NCBI GenBank assembly: GCA_036583965.1
Contig: JAZBQD010000018.1
Location: forward strand, 15,540,867-15,604,866
Length of the DNA: 64,000 bases
From: Prunella strophiata
Lineage: Eukaryota > Chordata > Aves > Passeriformes > Prunellidae
Direction of reading: 5' to 3'
The position numbers and the translations under genes are program-made. Numbering within the stretch: position 1 is the stretch's first letter; each line of letters starts with the position of its first letter. Below, piece after piece: positions 39,932 through 53,693 of the stretch. Under the pieces are notes generated by a model. The model was not told the origin of the DNA and ran no database searches. It worked only from the letters and a program-made list of their open reading frames with translations.

Positions 39932-39953
39932 TTTTTTTTTTTTTTTTTTTTTT
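39932..39953. repeat. Poly(T)22 tract
   Basis: A homopolymer run within the long ARHGAP24 intron (34686-45042). On the gene's sense strand it is poly(A). Confidence 0.95.
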
Positions 39954-42900
39954 AATTAGAGATGACAAACGAACCACTTCTGAAACTGAAATTTATGCAA
40001 AGTAACTACAAATGTTCATTCACTGCCAGTAACTAAAAACACTCTGAGGACACCAAACCCAACTAAAAACACAACAGGACACCAATTAAACTGATTTAAT
40101 GACCCTTGTATCGCACTAGATATGTCTCCTAATGTGTATTTAATTGCTAGACTAGGTCTTTAAGTTGTGCCATATGCAGAGGTTATTTCTCTTAGCTGGT
40201 TAGAATAAGGGCTGGAATTGGAAAGGACATGGAAGTGGGTCCAGAGGCAGAGCTGATGAGCAGATTGAGAGGATCAGGGAAGAAAGTCTGGAACCAGCAG
40301 AAACAAAGAGGAATTTTCACAGGCCTAAGGCCATTTGTGTTTGGCAGGAACAAGCTTTCGAGTAAAGACTTCATTTCACATAAAAATGTGGAGTTTAAGG
40401 GATTACTGCACTTTGCCAGTAGGAAGGCATATGAAGCCCCTCCTTTGTGGGAAACTATCTGCTTCTAAACAAATTCTTATGTACAGGCTTGGATCTGAAA
40501 AACAAAGAACCATTTTTACAACCAGTGTTTTCTGCTTGCCATCTGCACAGTGCCAATGCAGACTGCAGTCTAAATGAGACATGTCCCATTTCCAACATTC
40601 ACCAAAATTTTAAAACATTCTTTGAATATTTTTCTCTTCCTCTGGAGAAGAAAAAGATCTGTGCATGTGCTCCTTCTCACCTCATCCTTGTCACTGTCTT
40701 ATTTTGCTTCAACAATCCCAGTGATTAAATGTATAGGAACATAGAAGTTTTTACATTTTGGATTACTTGGCTCCAGTGAATAAGCATTTGCCAGCTGTCA
40801 CATACTACCAACTTAGGTACCTTTTTTTCAGCTGACTGCAATGGTGACCAGAGCAGTAACATTTTGTTCCTTCTTTAGAGCAATCCATACCCATAGGAGA
40901 ATGTATTAGGGATTTTGTTTTGCTAAATATGCATTTATGTGCTTTCCTTCTCTCTTGTGCATGCACACAAATGCTGGCGGGTGAGCTATGTAACTTTTAA
41001 ACTTGCTGAACCACTGAACTATGTACATTAGTAATAGTTATGAAAATCTAAGCCACACACATCAATCACATTAATTTTTTTATTAATATTTGTTTCAGTG
41101 ACATTTCAAATATTTTTTCTCCCTGAGCAATCTTATTTCACATGTCATCTGGTAGTAATTGTGACGAACAGCAGATGAAAAGAGGCAATATAGAAAAGAA
41201 ATCCAATTTTTACCCCTCCAAGGTAAAAACTGGAGAACAAATCCTTATGCAATTTTCCTTATGCAGTGCCATATTCTCTGTGCTAATTTCACAGAACAAA
41301 TGGTCATAATTCACTTTGTGTAATTACAAATGTATGATTTGTAAAGGAGATGAGGGACTTTATAAGTAAAACATAAGCCACACAAGATGAGAGAAGCAAA
41401 TACCCCAAAGGCAAAGAAAATAGATTCCCTGGAGGGGGCAGTTTTACACAGAGGTGGAGCTGTACTGGAAATACCAAGGATATTTCAAATAGTAGCAAGC
41501 ATGAGTGATTGCCTAATTGCACAGCTAGTTCCTTAAAGCAAATTTCACAATATGTGCAGATACATTCAGAGGGAGTGAGGTATTTATTGATTTTTGTTTC
41601 TAAACTGACACACAGTTTTTGAGGCGTTGTGTTTTTCTTCGCACGAAAGGCCTCAGCAGTTTTCAGCTGCAGCAGCTGCACCTCACCTTTCCAATACTGC
41701 AAGAAATGATGAGCCAGTTTTTGTAAGAGAGGGCCTGGGGAGTTGGATGTTTCAGATCAGACACAGGATTTTCTCAGTCCGTGAGACTGACAAATTTTAA
41801 ACACTGGTTTCATTCTCATACATGATTCTCCAGCAACATATTTTTCCAGCCATAAGATCAAGATCAAAATAAATAAGTGGAGGTTTTTTCCACTATGTTT
41901 TTATAACTGACTTCAGTATTGGAACACCCAGCTCCTAACTCACATGAGAGCAACCATTTCTCAGATATGTTTTATATGTTTCAAAGCATAGCTGCATTTT
42001 CTTCTGAGAGAAGCTATTCCTCTTACTTGTTTCTAATTTGCTTTATTCACTCTGCTTGTGCTTGCTCTGTGGTCTTCTCTGCCAGGGGGTGCAGACAGGA
42101 AGGCAAGAGGACACAAGTAAGGACAGGGGCTCCACAGAACCGTGGACAGCAGCTGAACTCTGGGCAAAGAGCAGATCTGTGCCTCTGAACTCCATCTCCC
42201 AACACCTGTACGGTGATTTAAGGTGCGCGGCCATCTTAAAACAGATGACAATTTTAAAGGAGGACTAACCACGGGTGTATGATCTTACCTTTGGTTTTGC
42301 CTTTAATTCTATGTTACATATTTTATTGAATCAACTATGAAGGCATAAGAGAAGAAGACTTATTTAATAGCAATTTATCACACAAAAATAAAGCCTACGC
42401 ATACATTTCAATGTGTCTCACGTGTTCTAAAGTGTTTGTCTGACTTACGTGCACTTGCACATGGAAAAAATGTGAGTATGAAAAATGGCAAACTCCTCAA
42501 ACACCAGCTCTTTGTGTTAGTTCCAACTCTGATGACAGCAGCCAGTCTTTCTCCCTGTGAGAGCCAGTGACCCAGCACCACTACGGAAGTGTGACCTGTT
42601 TTCCATTGTGTTCCATGCCCCAGAAACAAAAATGTCAGCTCTGCTCTAACTGCAAAAATCTCAATTACCATTGATGTAAACTAATAGAGAAAACCTGGGT
42701 AGATTTTGCATGATGGGACTTTTGGCTAATAATAACATGTAATTACATATTAAACACAGTGGATCTAGAGGTTCACAAGAAAAAGTGAGCATGGATGCCT
42801 AATGTATGTGGTTTTTTCTTTCTTTACAGCACTTTTCATACTGTCACCACTTTCCAAGAGCTCAACTTACCAAACAGGCTGCATCAAACCCAGAGCCCAT

Positions 42901-45042
42901 GCTGCTGTTCAGCACAATGAAAAGTTACCCCAAACCAAGGTCATCACACAGGTACTCTATAAACACTGTTAAATGAACCTCATCTCAAGAGTTTACAAAT
43001 GGAACAACAGGTTGAGGGAAAAGAAACAGATGCCCAATGGAAATGATGCAGAGATCAGAGCAGAGTTTATGTCTGCTTGACTTCTGGACCACTGCTACAC
43101 CTGAATCACACCTCCCCAAACTCAAATGTGAAAAAGTAAACAGGAAAAGCACCCTGTGCAAGACATGGGGACGTACAAGGTCAGTGTTCTATAAATTCTG
43201 AGCTTCAGAAGCAGAACTGCAGGACCAGCGATTTATAGGCAGCTCCTGCTGCTGTTTCTAATTGCTAGAGTAGAAATTACGTGCATCCTTCACAGCAGTA
43301 GCATGTAAAATCTCTTCTCCTTTTCATCTGCTAAAGCTCAGCCAGCATACCTGTTCATGGGGCTCATTAGTCTGTGCTACAGATGTTGCTAGATAACCTT
43401 GAAAAAACATTAGTGCGGCTGAGCCCTGGTCTCATTTGTTTGGAGTAGTTAGAATTTGTGCACTTCCTTCAAGTTGTACCTCTCAGTAGGGTGTTCAGTA
43501 CATCATCTTCCCACAGTTCAGGGTGGCTTGTTTTCTTAAGCATTTCCTCTACAATTATTTGGTTAACAGGCACAGAAAAAATAACCTTTTGTTTCTGCCA
43601 CTCGCCTACCCTTTGGTAGAGACAGACATTATCAGTAATGTTTATCATAGTGTCCAAGAAAGGAAACATACCCAGTAGATGCTGCTTCACCATTTTAAAA
43701 TAAGCTTCATGGTATTTGAACAGTGAGGGAGCATGCCATAAACATTTATCAGATAACACAGTCACTTCCCATAGTCCTCTGGCTCCATAAAGCCATTTAC
43801 TCATCAATTATCCTAACTCACCTTCAAATGAGAAATGAATAAACCTCATAGGAAGACAAATCACTTTTCCACAGCATAAATTCTTAACTTTTCTTTTAAA
43901 GTGAGGGTCAGGACTGAGGAAGCTGTTAGAGATGAAAGTGCATTACAGGTGTCTGCCTTCTGTGCATCTGATGCACAAACCTTCAAGCTTAATGAATCTA
44001 CTCACTTCACAGGAACAGGGAATGGAGGCACCTAAATGATTTCCAGCAATCAGGTTTGAATTATGGCATGTTTGTGCACTAAAAGGATCAAGCTACACTT
44101 TCCTTCCTGTTACTTGGATTGCTATCAGACAAAGGTCTCATATAATAAATGCAATCTGCCTCTTCCTCCTAATTCCCATTGGGCCCACAACTGCAGCAAA
44201 GCATGCCGACGCCACTGCGGGGGTGTGACATGGATGTCACTTAGGGCACGTGCTGAGGACAACCACTGTTTAATAGTCCCTTCAATTGGTATTTCATCAC
44301 CATCATACTAATTCTGGTCAGAGGTAAGAAGTCTGAGTGGCACTCATAATGCACTGGCTCTGTTTCTCTGCACACTCTGGCTATGTGACTACTGCTGCCA
44401 AAGCTTACAGGAAGACAGTACAAAAATCACAGGAGACTACAATTACTTACAGGAGAGTAAAGTCATACCCAGCTGTGTGAACAGGGCCAGGTTTTCCTTG
44501 GCCCAGAAACTCTCATTAAGTCTGTAAAATTGAATAAATACGGGAATACAAATCAGACCTGCACCCTCAAGACCACATAGGTTTATTTTTATGGTCAGAG
44601 TGACTTTCATTATAGGACCAAAGGCCCCAAATTATGAAGAAATGCATAAAAGTATCTTCCCTTCCAGTCAGTTTTATAGATAACAGAACACACTGAGATT
44701 GGTGATAACAGAAATTCTTCCTATGTGGAACTAAGTGCCAGCATCACCACTGCATTTCAAATGATATTAAGATCAAGGCAATCCAGATATTTTTGATTAA
44801 GCCAAAACATTAGCAATACTTCTCCTAACCAACTTTCACAAAAGGAAACTCTCCAGAAACGCTTTGAAATCGGACATCAAAGTCAGAACAAAAAAGAAGA
44901 CATTTCAGAGCGGTAATAGGAAACACACAGAGAAACCTACAAAAACACGTCACTCTATCTGTTGCTGCCACGTGTTTTACAGTACTGTGGGTCAGCCAGC
45001 CCAGCACACCGTGTGGAGTGGGGAACAGCTGCAGGGTTTTAC

Positions 45043-45250
45043 CTGTCAAAGGAAGGCTTTTCTCCGCAGTCAAAGGCATCCTGCAGCTCCTTGACGAGAT
45101 TCGCCTGCCCAGGCAGTCGGAAGAGGCCCTCCTCCTTCAGCCCCCGCTGTCGGATGAAGTCCACGCACTGCTCCACCAGCATGGGAGCCAGGCGGTTCCC
45201 ATAGCGCTTCTCGTACCGGACTGTGTCTTCCAGCTTCTGCCCAAAAATAC
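45043..45250 (-). CDS. ARHGAP24: ARHGAP24 coding exon: RhoGAP domain, arginine-finger exon
   Basis: This exon has 68 full codons, from [19 protein letters not shown] to DCGEKPSFD, and forms the N-terminal third of the RhoGAP domain. The motif [14 protein letters not shown] carries the arginine finger (Arg in LFRLPG, residue 82 of the short isoform), which inserts into the Rac/Rho active site to speed GTP hydrolysis. The acceptor is tgcag and the donor gtaaaa. The exon begins with GT completing a glycine codon and ends with AG of a serine codon completed by the C that opens 34553-34685. Both the PH exon (56769) and the alternative first exon (52649) supply the required single G. The sequence is close to identical to the human domain. 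In vertebrates FilGAP acts mainly on Rac downstream of ROCK and filamin A; that is family knowledge, not visible here. Confidence 0.96.
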
Positions 45251-48200
45251 CTGCACCAAAAAGAGAGCTCTGACTCAGCTGAGCATCACAAACATGTCTG
45301 AGGAGCCCACGCCTTCTGATACAACCCACGCAATTTGCAGGTCATTGAAATGCCTGGACAATCAACCTACTCCTTTCTTAAGAACAGAATGCTCAGTTTC
45401 ACCACTGACACTCTTCTGGAAATACAGTGCTGACATGCTTTCCAACAATGCTCAAAAACATTTAAAATAAAACACTAAATCATTTGCGAGACCACAGGCA
45501 CAGAAAACACAGAAATAACACAAACAGGATTTTCTATCTGCATCTTTTTTGGTTAATGCCTAATTATTAAGTACCTCCAGTATCAGTTCCAAAAACATAT
45601 AAACATTATCTGTACACATGGAGAGAAAAATATTTATTTTGTTGCTACTAAAATTACTATTTTGTCCTCCAAATAGACAATGATAAATGTATTGCCAACT
45701 GCATTATCACCACCTGCTTTAGCAGTAATAAATTTTGTATATGAAAAGAAGTTCCTGACATGAAGGGTGAAATATGTCAGATGAACTGCAGGAAACCTGA
45801 ATTTGTCCTTAAGCTCAGAAGAAAATGGAGGGTTTTTGACAGAATTAATTTCAACCCTGATCTGAGGGTATCAGTGCTACCACTGAACGACAGCTACTCT
45901 TTACAGCTTATTTTGCCTCTCCTTTCAAAGTGCAGAGCAGCACAATTATGTTCAGGCATGTCATCTGTGCTGGAAGCTCTCTCTTGAGACCACCACTTGC
46001 TGCACAGTACTAGGGCTGAAGCAAGGCAATTCAATTTCTATACATAGCAAGACAATGAATAGTTCTAAGGCAGTCACGATCCAAAATTAAAGACCAAATG
46101 ACTACTTCGCTTTTGCAATGACGTACGCTGTAAAGTATTAAAAAAAAAAAAAAAAAGAGAAAAAGATGCAGTAAATTGTGTCATTCACTGAGCACACTGT
46201 TCCTGCTGGTTTAAAAATATAAAATATTAAACAAGAAAAACATTGTTGTTTTGGTTTGCTTTTTCTAAAAAAGCCCAAAATTGAGCTAGACAGCTTTTGA
46301 TTTTGACCTAAAAACTTAATTCACCCATATATTTCAATTCAGATCCAAGCATCCATCTGGGTAACCTTTAATGTGCACATTTTTCCTTCAACAGAAAGGT
46401 AACTTACACCTCAGTTGTAGGTAAGACAGCTGACTTGCAAACGCTCAAGGATGTAGGGCAAGTCTCAAGTTACCCATATGGAAGGTCTGAGGCTTGTAGT
46501 TAAAAGCAATTATTTTTACTGTAGCAGAGGAAGTAACTGGAGAGAGTAAATGATGTCCTGCTAAGACATCCAGAGAGTCTCTGAGATGCAGAGCAGTGTA
46601 CTTTGTGATTTCCATGGTACCCACACTTGGGGATGCAAAAACCAGCAGTAGGTAAGGGGAATGAACATCACACAGTCACTCCTTATTGTACATGCTGTAC
46701 AAACACAGAGCCCAACAATTAGCAGTTAAAGAAGGAATTTTTGCAATTTCAGAATCAAGCTTAGAAGAATACTGACTGAAGTAGCATCCACAAAGTTTGG
46801 GGCCTTAAGGCTGGCAGAGGAGTTAAGTATGCTAAGTATGTTTTCTTAATTCTTGCATACCTTCCTAACCTCCTAAAAACTGACTATGGGGATGGGATGA
46901 GTATTAATTGAATTTGTGCTTCCTGTGTTTTTCCAACTTAAGAGTTGCAGCTGGTTGACACAAAGAAAATCCTGAAGTCCTTCCACTTGCTACACTCTCC
47001 TTCTCAAAGTAGTGGAATTAGGGAGGAAGGTCCACTGAAAGTCAGTTAAGGAAACTGTGTGATTATGGGAGTCTGGGGATTTCAAAGCTGTTAATATACA
47101 AGAAGGCATGCACTTCAGTGCCCCCCAATCTGTTCCTTCTCCCAGATGAACAAGCCCCATTTTCTCTGCCTCTCCTCAAAGGGCAAGTGCTCTAGCTCCT
47201 CAACCCCTGAGTGATCCTTTGCTCAACTCATGTTAGAATTATCTCCACCTCCTGGTTTTGGTGGGTTTTTGTTTGTTAAAGGATACGCTATTTGGATATG
47301 GTCTAAAAAATGTTAAACAGAAGACATTAATCACCTTCCTCCTTCTGCTAGCTCTGCTTCTGCTGATACTGCCCAGACTGCTGTCAAATCTTCCTTGCTG
47401 CCAGGTCCACTGCTGGCTCGTGTCCAGCTTACTGTGTCCCCTGGGACACTCAGGTCCCTTCCCCAGAGCTGTGTCCCTGGGGTTATTTCTTCTTAGGTAC
47501 AGGACTGGGCCATCCTACTCCATGAACACACAGCCTAAGCCTCCTTGCAAGAATGCATGAGATTTCCTGGTTTTAAACACAAGACTTTTTGCCTCTTTCC
47601 AAACAAAATATGACAGGATATTCCAATTATACTACCAGAATGTACACATAACTACAATTCATGCCCACTGACAGTACAATTAGCAGGAATAAGCTTTCTG
47701 CTACTGGCTATATCTTCTTCTCACCATGCTAACTTTCTTTAATCAGTAATGTGCATATTGCAGCTTCCATTTGTAGGAGAGAGTGAGTTCTTAGACCAGA
47801 GTGCTTTGGAACTCCTATTAGTAATGACACTGCAGTCAAAATACATCACTTTCTATTAATACATTTTTTGATGCTGCCTATTTTTTGTTCATTTTAAAAT
47901 TGGTTTTCAAAGCACATCTAATAGCTAATGAATAAAATCAGAATAAGGGCATTTTGTGCAGTGGGAGCAAAAACCCTTACTATATTATTATAAATTGGTG
48001 ATGCACCACAACACAAGATGTACTGAAAACAGGTGGGAACCAGAAAGCATTAAGATATCTGTAACTGGAATTAAACAGTATTTTTCAATTTGTCCTGGCA
48101 TTGGAATTATTCTCAGGCAGACTTGGGTTGGTGTCTAAGTGTAGGCTGAATAAGATTCTCCAAAGGAAGCATCTCCTCCACCTAACAAACAGCACACTGC

Positions 48201-51200
48201 ACCTGGCAGCACTTGGCCATGAAATGAATCAGTCGTGATAAGCCTGCACAAATATTGACATGAAGTTACAGACTTGCTGATGCTTTATGGCAAAGGTACT
48301 CTGTTGCCAGGGGCAGAAGGGACAGAAACGTGACAACTCTGCTTCCACATCATGTTGCCACAGCTTCTACCTGGCTCATCAGCCTTCTGTTGGCTCCTGG
48401 ATAAGGCACACCTTCTTCTACTGCCCCTCTCTAATGTTTTTATCCTCTCCCATGCCACAGCTAACTGCTACAGAGATGCTGCAGACGAACAGTCTACAAG
48501 CATTAAGAGGTTGACTATTTGGAAGTAAAGGCATTCCTGTGAAAACTGCAGTTCCATAATGTTTGGCAGAGAAAATGACAAACACTATCAGCTATAATTG
48601 GTAACTACTTCACCTCCTTTACAAAGAAGAAAGGAAAAGACATTCCAAGTTATGGAGACTAGATTATAACCAAAATCAAAGAGATAACCTCAAATGCTGT
48701 TTCTTAGGAGTAAATTTCCACTACAGTAACTAAACAAGAACATCTCTGTTGGAGAAGGAAGTAAAAGAGAGCCCTCATAACTCATGTTCTAATCCAAACT
48801 CAAGTGGCTTTTCCTAAATCTTAATGTCTCCAAAATCCAGAAATGCACAAATGCTGACCTGTGGCTTGGTTTTTCCTTGGGATAATGTACAAGAGGAGAA
48901 ACAAATCAACAAGAAACCATGAGATTCAGAATAGTATTGGTTTGGCTTCCCCACAGCTGGTGGAAGGCAGGGAAATGCACAGGATCCAGTTCTGACCAGT
49001 CATTAGATTTAATCAGCAGAACTGTTTTTTTCAGAGAGCCCTTGCAGGTCTGTAAAGCTATATCCAATTAAGCCAAGATCACGCATAACATCAAAGAGGA
49101 AAATCACATGCTAGTAGAGGGCATGCTGAGCAGTTATTCATTAACTAGAACATTCCCGTGGCAGAAGTTTTGTAAACACTTTGAGAAACTGGGTTTCCAT
49201 GCTTAACAGATACCCAGAAACCTTATGAAAAACACCACAAGTGCTGTATACAAATTCTGCTTATGTCTTCTTAGGAGTTGTGGAAGCACTGTGGTTATTT
49301 TTCATGGTACATAGTCACAGTTAGAGTATGTCTTTAAAATCTAAGAATCTAAAATCTAAGTCAATAATTTCCTCAGCTAACTGAACACAGGCAGGTGTCA
49401 CATCTAAAGTCCATGGACTTCTGATTCAGGAGGAACAAAGGAGAAAAATCTAGGTGGCCATTCTGCCCATAAGAAATGGCTTGAAATAAGGAGTATCTCA
49501 GAAAAGGCCACCTGCCACTCTAGATCTACCCCAGGACACACATTCAGTGAGCCAGAAGGTTTCAGACAGCAAAAGGCACTGAGGGCTGATGTTTTCATAG
49601 ATGGCCCATACCTGTACATGTGCAGCAAAGGATCAAGGGAGCCTGGTGCTTCCAAAACAAGTTCTGGTTTCATGGGCTGTACTGATCAGAAAGGGTCAGT
49701 TAAGGTTAAAGGAACTGATCTCAGCTTAGAATCTGGATGTGAATTTTTGAACAGCTCTTAATTCTTCATCAGTAATTCACTGACAGAAAATAACAGATCA
49801 CAGATGGATGGCTTTCAACAGTGGGGCTGGGAACAAAGGTCCTGCAATAACACAAAGAAGTTGCTGTCATGACCACATAACACCTAGTGAGGAGCTTTTA
49901 ATCATTATTTTCCATCACCTTTCTGCTCAGATGTTCCCCAGCAGTAAGTGCTGTTTTGAGTGGATCAAAGACAGGGAGTATTTTCTTCTTCTCTACAGAA
50001 TTTTCTAATGTACAGGAGAAGAAAAACCCCACTAAACCCAGTGGTAGCAGAATTTTGTTCCTGCCTGAATAATCTTCTCTTCAAGACTTCTCCCAACCCC
50101 ACAGTCAGTGTGATGCTGGCAGTAGGGAAGGCAAGATAAACTCCCACCCTGGAGTTTAGAACATTTGCACACCCCAATAACCTGCTTGCAAAAACAATTC
50201 TGATACAAGAGCAGAATTAGATACAGGAAAGGAAAGGAGAAAATCTTGAAAACATCACCAGGAACTTGTCACAGTTGACCACATCAGAGCCTGCACTATT
50301 TCTTTGGCCACAGCCAATGTCACCTCCTTATTCACAACTCTGTCCACCCAAATTCACCACATTATTGAATGTTCTCAACATTGCAAGCCTCCTTAGATAC
50401 TGCTTTCTCCATTGACCCTGCATGTTCACTATGGAAGTTCCTGTGGTGGTACTTAAACAGAGGGCATCTGCTTCAAGCTGGAGTTTAAAGATGTTTGGCT
50501 CTATCTCTGTTCAGATGCAGCCCTCTGAGCTTTAACTTCTCATATGACATGACTCCCAAACCCCAAAAGTCTGGCATCTAATTTTCTGCACCAACCACAA
50601 TGGAACTTTGATCTGCATTTCCAGGAAAGGTTCTATACCTGATATCATTGGTGAAGATGATGTCATAATTCTCTTATACTTCTTCCCATGACTAGCCAGT
50701 GGTTTTCCCTGCTAATTTTATTTTCTGCATTATTGCACAGTTTAGATCTAATTGATCTGCTTTATACAATTATGGATTAAGTTTACAGAAGGCTAATTTT
50801 GCCTTTTTTTATACTTAGGTATAAACAATCTGCAAATGAAGTTGCCATAATTAAGTAAACCAATTAATAAGACAAGTGTAGTTAGCCTAATGAGCCAGTG
50901 CCACCATAGTAAGGGCTTGACTGAGTCCAGTTAGTGTCTGTTAATCTTTCTGTTGACTTCAGTGGGGCATGGACCAAGTTAAATACATGCCCCAGCACTC
51001 CGCAGCTCTGATCCAGGGGCCTTGACAGAAAATGCAGATAAGAAAGCAACCAAAACAAATTTTACATAGAGGAAAGCAAATTAGCAGCATCACCTCCATC
51101 ACTCTGTCCTCTGCCCCAAGTGCTGCTGCTTCACTTGGGAGTTTTACACATGCAGAGTTTCTGTATCAGAACATATGGGGGAAGAATCAACAGCTGAAGC

Positions 51201-52648
51201 TCTTCTTGGAGCAGCTAAGGCTGTACCCAGGCACAAAGGCAGCTGTCTGCAAAATCATCAGTTAATCCTTTATTCAACTTCCAAACATTTCTCAAATAGT
51301 TAAGGGTATAAACAGGGCACAGGCAGCTCTAATTCACACCAACACCTTGAAATGCAATACACATGCACATCCCCCTGGCCAGCCTCCAGCAGGACAGAAC
51401 TCCAGCAACCAAGGGCCTTGGGCAGGGGGGTACAGGGGGCAAACAGCTCCCAGTGCTACCTCAGCTGCAGGTGATAGCTGATCTCTGCAGCAGTTCTGCA
51501 GCGAGCCCCTCGCTGGCTGCGATCCTTCCTTCCAAGACATCGCCCCTGACTGCCTGCTCGCCAGCCCTCGAAAGCAATGATGTCACTGCACTGCTGCTGA
51601 GGCTTGGGAGCAAAGAGCTGCGTGGTCCTGCAAAAGGGCACATGGCAGCACGGGGGAACAGCTGAGGAAGGAGCAGCAGAAGAAGGTGACAATTTGTATA
51701 AGAATTCATATAATTTGTACATATTATTTGTATAATTTGTAGAATAATTTCTCACGCTTCAGAAGAACATGACAATTCAGCCCTTTCACCTGGATTTCTC
51801 AGTCCAGCAGAGCTTTTAAAACAGCACTAATATCCATCCTCCTTTTCCCCCCACACAAAGTTTTTGTCCTTGTCATGGAAACAGTTTCTCCCCACCCATC
51901 CCAAGTGCCCTAGCACCTTACTATCACTCATTGCATCTCTGTCTCAGACGTGTTTCCCTTCCAGTGCTTTTCACCTGACATATTATGACATCCAGCCTCC
52001 TCTTTGCCCTCTTACCCCGAGTATTTCCATGCTCTGCTTCAACAGGAGTATGTGCAACGCAAAACAAAACTGGCTATAAACCCCTCTATGCAGCAGGTGA
52101 AAAGGCAAATGCAGGCTGCAGGGCAGCACGAAGAAGTGGCAATGCAGCCCTTGCAGCAGGACAGTGCATTGTAGAGCTGCACTTCATTCCACCAGAAACC
52201 TCTGAAATCAAGGACTCAAGCTTCTGCACAGATAAACATTTATCACCTTGCTTTGCTCCCTCTCTTCTACCTCCCTCCTCCCACATAGACAAAATGGAAA
52301 TATAAACTCTCTTTCCTGATATTCAGCCAAACAGGCAACTCAGAGCATCACAGGTCTAATTCCCTCAGTGTTCTCACTCAATTCTGCTCAGAGGCACTGC
52401 AATGATCTTGTCTCATTCCACCTCATTCCTGCATTCACGGGCTATTATGTAGAGGAGACAGCATCCCCGGCCAGCTACAAACAAACGAACAAAGGAGTAA
52501 ATAAATCATTCGTGGAATGTTGGCATCTGCATTATTTAATGTCTTTTGTTTCGCTGCTCTCATCTGCCCCTGCACACAGAGCCCCCTTGACTTCTCAGAA
52601 GCCGTGGCTTCAGCAGCACAGCAGAACAGAGCGACAGAGCAGACCTAC

Positions 52649-52760
52649 CTTTGCGGAAACTAAAGCACCGCTTAATTCTCCTGTAGGTAGTTTTAGGAAT
52701 GAAGGGAGCTGCTGCTAAGGCACCTGGGCTGCGGACTCCAGCATTTCTGTCTTCAGGCAT
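52649..52760 (-). CDS. ARHGAP24: ARHGAP24 alternative first coding exon (short isoform without PH domain)
   Basis: The exon encodes 37 codons beginning MPEDRN, containing FIPKTTYRRIKRCFSFRK, and ending with one base of a split glycine codon at the donor gtaggt. The phase is identical to that of the PH exon at 56769, so either exon can splice to 45043-45250. The sequence closely resembles the N-terminus I recall for the human ARHGAP24 isoform whose PH domain is replaced by a short basic leader. The resulting protein would be a GAP without lipid-targeting PH domain but with a basic YRRIKR stretch. Two ATGs lie in tandem at 52761-52763 and 52758-52760. I chose the second because the human protein begins MPEDRN. 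The frame is open upstream to a TGA near 52838 with no other ATG. The 5' UTR extends to higher coordinates, but its length is unknown. Confidence 0.9.
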
Positions 52761-52800
52761 CATACAGGCCAGAGCCCCCACGTCCCTCCAAAGCTCTCCT

Positions 52801-52839
52801 TCACCAGCAGCATCCAGACAGAACACCACGATTACTCAT
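52801..52839 (-). other. Short upstream ORF before the alternative start codon
   Basis: ATG at 52837-52839 opens a 12-codon frame (MSNRGVLSGCCW) ending in TGA at 52801-52803. That is 38 bases before the tandem ATGATG of the short ARHGAP24 isoform and in a different frame. If transcription starts upstream of 52839, ribosomes would meet this ATG first, which could damp translation of the short isoform. Whether it lies in the mature 5' UTR is not shown. Confidence 0.35.
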
Positions 52840-53429
52840 CGTTACTGACTGCTGAGGAGTTTTTGTAATAGTGTTATTTTCCTCTGGAGCTAGGAGATTT
52901 GTGGTCTTCTAGATCTTGGGTAGGGCTTGAAACGATTTTGATGTTCTCTTCCCTGCTTCAGTTTTGCTTTGGGGAACAATTTCTTTCCATCTATTTCCTT
53001 TAGTTTCTTTTATTTCCTGCAGTGAGACAACTGCCTATTATGCAATGTCACAACAAAAGAGTTTCAGCAAAAAGATGTATCTTCCATTTAAACAGAAGTG
53101 CCTGCACAGATGGACAGGAGAAAGACCTCTTCCTCCCGGCTGGAATAGGAGGCTGAGTGGCAGAGACTCTAATTCCACAGCAAAAGCTCAGCACTGTGCA
53201 GTGTGCAAGGGGAAAGAGAAGAACAATACCAAAAAGGCCACAGAAGAATCCTTCGGGATACAACACTCCTCGCTGGCACCCTTTATTTCTGCAACCGAGA
53301 AGCAAAAATAACAGTCCCTTCACCCAAAAGGCTCTTTGTCCACACCAGGTTCCTCTCAAAAGTCCTTTTACATGGCCAGCTCCTCGTGTGATGATCTCAT
53401 GGGCTTCTCGCTCGTTTTATTGCCTTCCA

Positions 53430-53693
53430 GGAGCTCTCCCGGGAGAGGCGCGTCAGATGCGGCAGCGGCGCATCCTTGCCGGCAGGATCCCGGGAGCTGC
53501 TGAGGAATCCGTGCCTGCAGCGGGGGATGCTCTGGCGGCAGGGCTGTGCTGGCAGCAGGGCTGTGCTGCTGCTGCGGGCAGCAGGTGCGGGAGCGGCGCG
53601 GCAGCCGCAGCGCAGGTTTGTGTCTCCTCGGGTGACTTTGAGTTGACTTCAGGCTGTGCCTGTCATGTGCGGCGGCTGGGAAAGCGAGCAGGC
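53430..53693 (-). promoter_or_regulatory. GC-rich, CpG-containing block upstream of the alternative first exon: candidate promoter
   Basis: The block is GC- and CpG-rich (ctcccgggagaggcgcgtca, gatgcggcagcggcgcatcc, gggagcggcgcggcagccgc) in otherwise AT-rich intron. It is 670-930 bp upstream, in the direction of transcription, of the start codon of the short ARHGAP24 isoform. This position suits a promoter or first untranslated exon of that isoform. No TATA box was identified with confidence. A 220-codon plus-strand open frame crosses it but looks compositional. Confidence 0.5.

Larger units (their letters stand above)
34686..45042 (-). other. ARHGAP24: ARHGAP24 long intron within the RhoGAP coding region
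   Basis: A 10,357-bp intron (donor gtaaaa, acceptor aacag). It holds the poly(C) tract at 36433 and a poly(T) tract at 39932. A 166-codon plus-strand frame at 38184-38684 has no recognisable domain and is judged chance. No CR1 copy was recognised. Confidence 0.85.
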
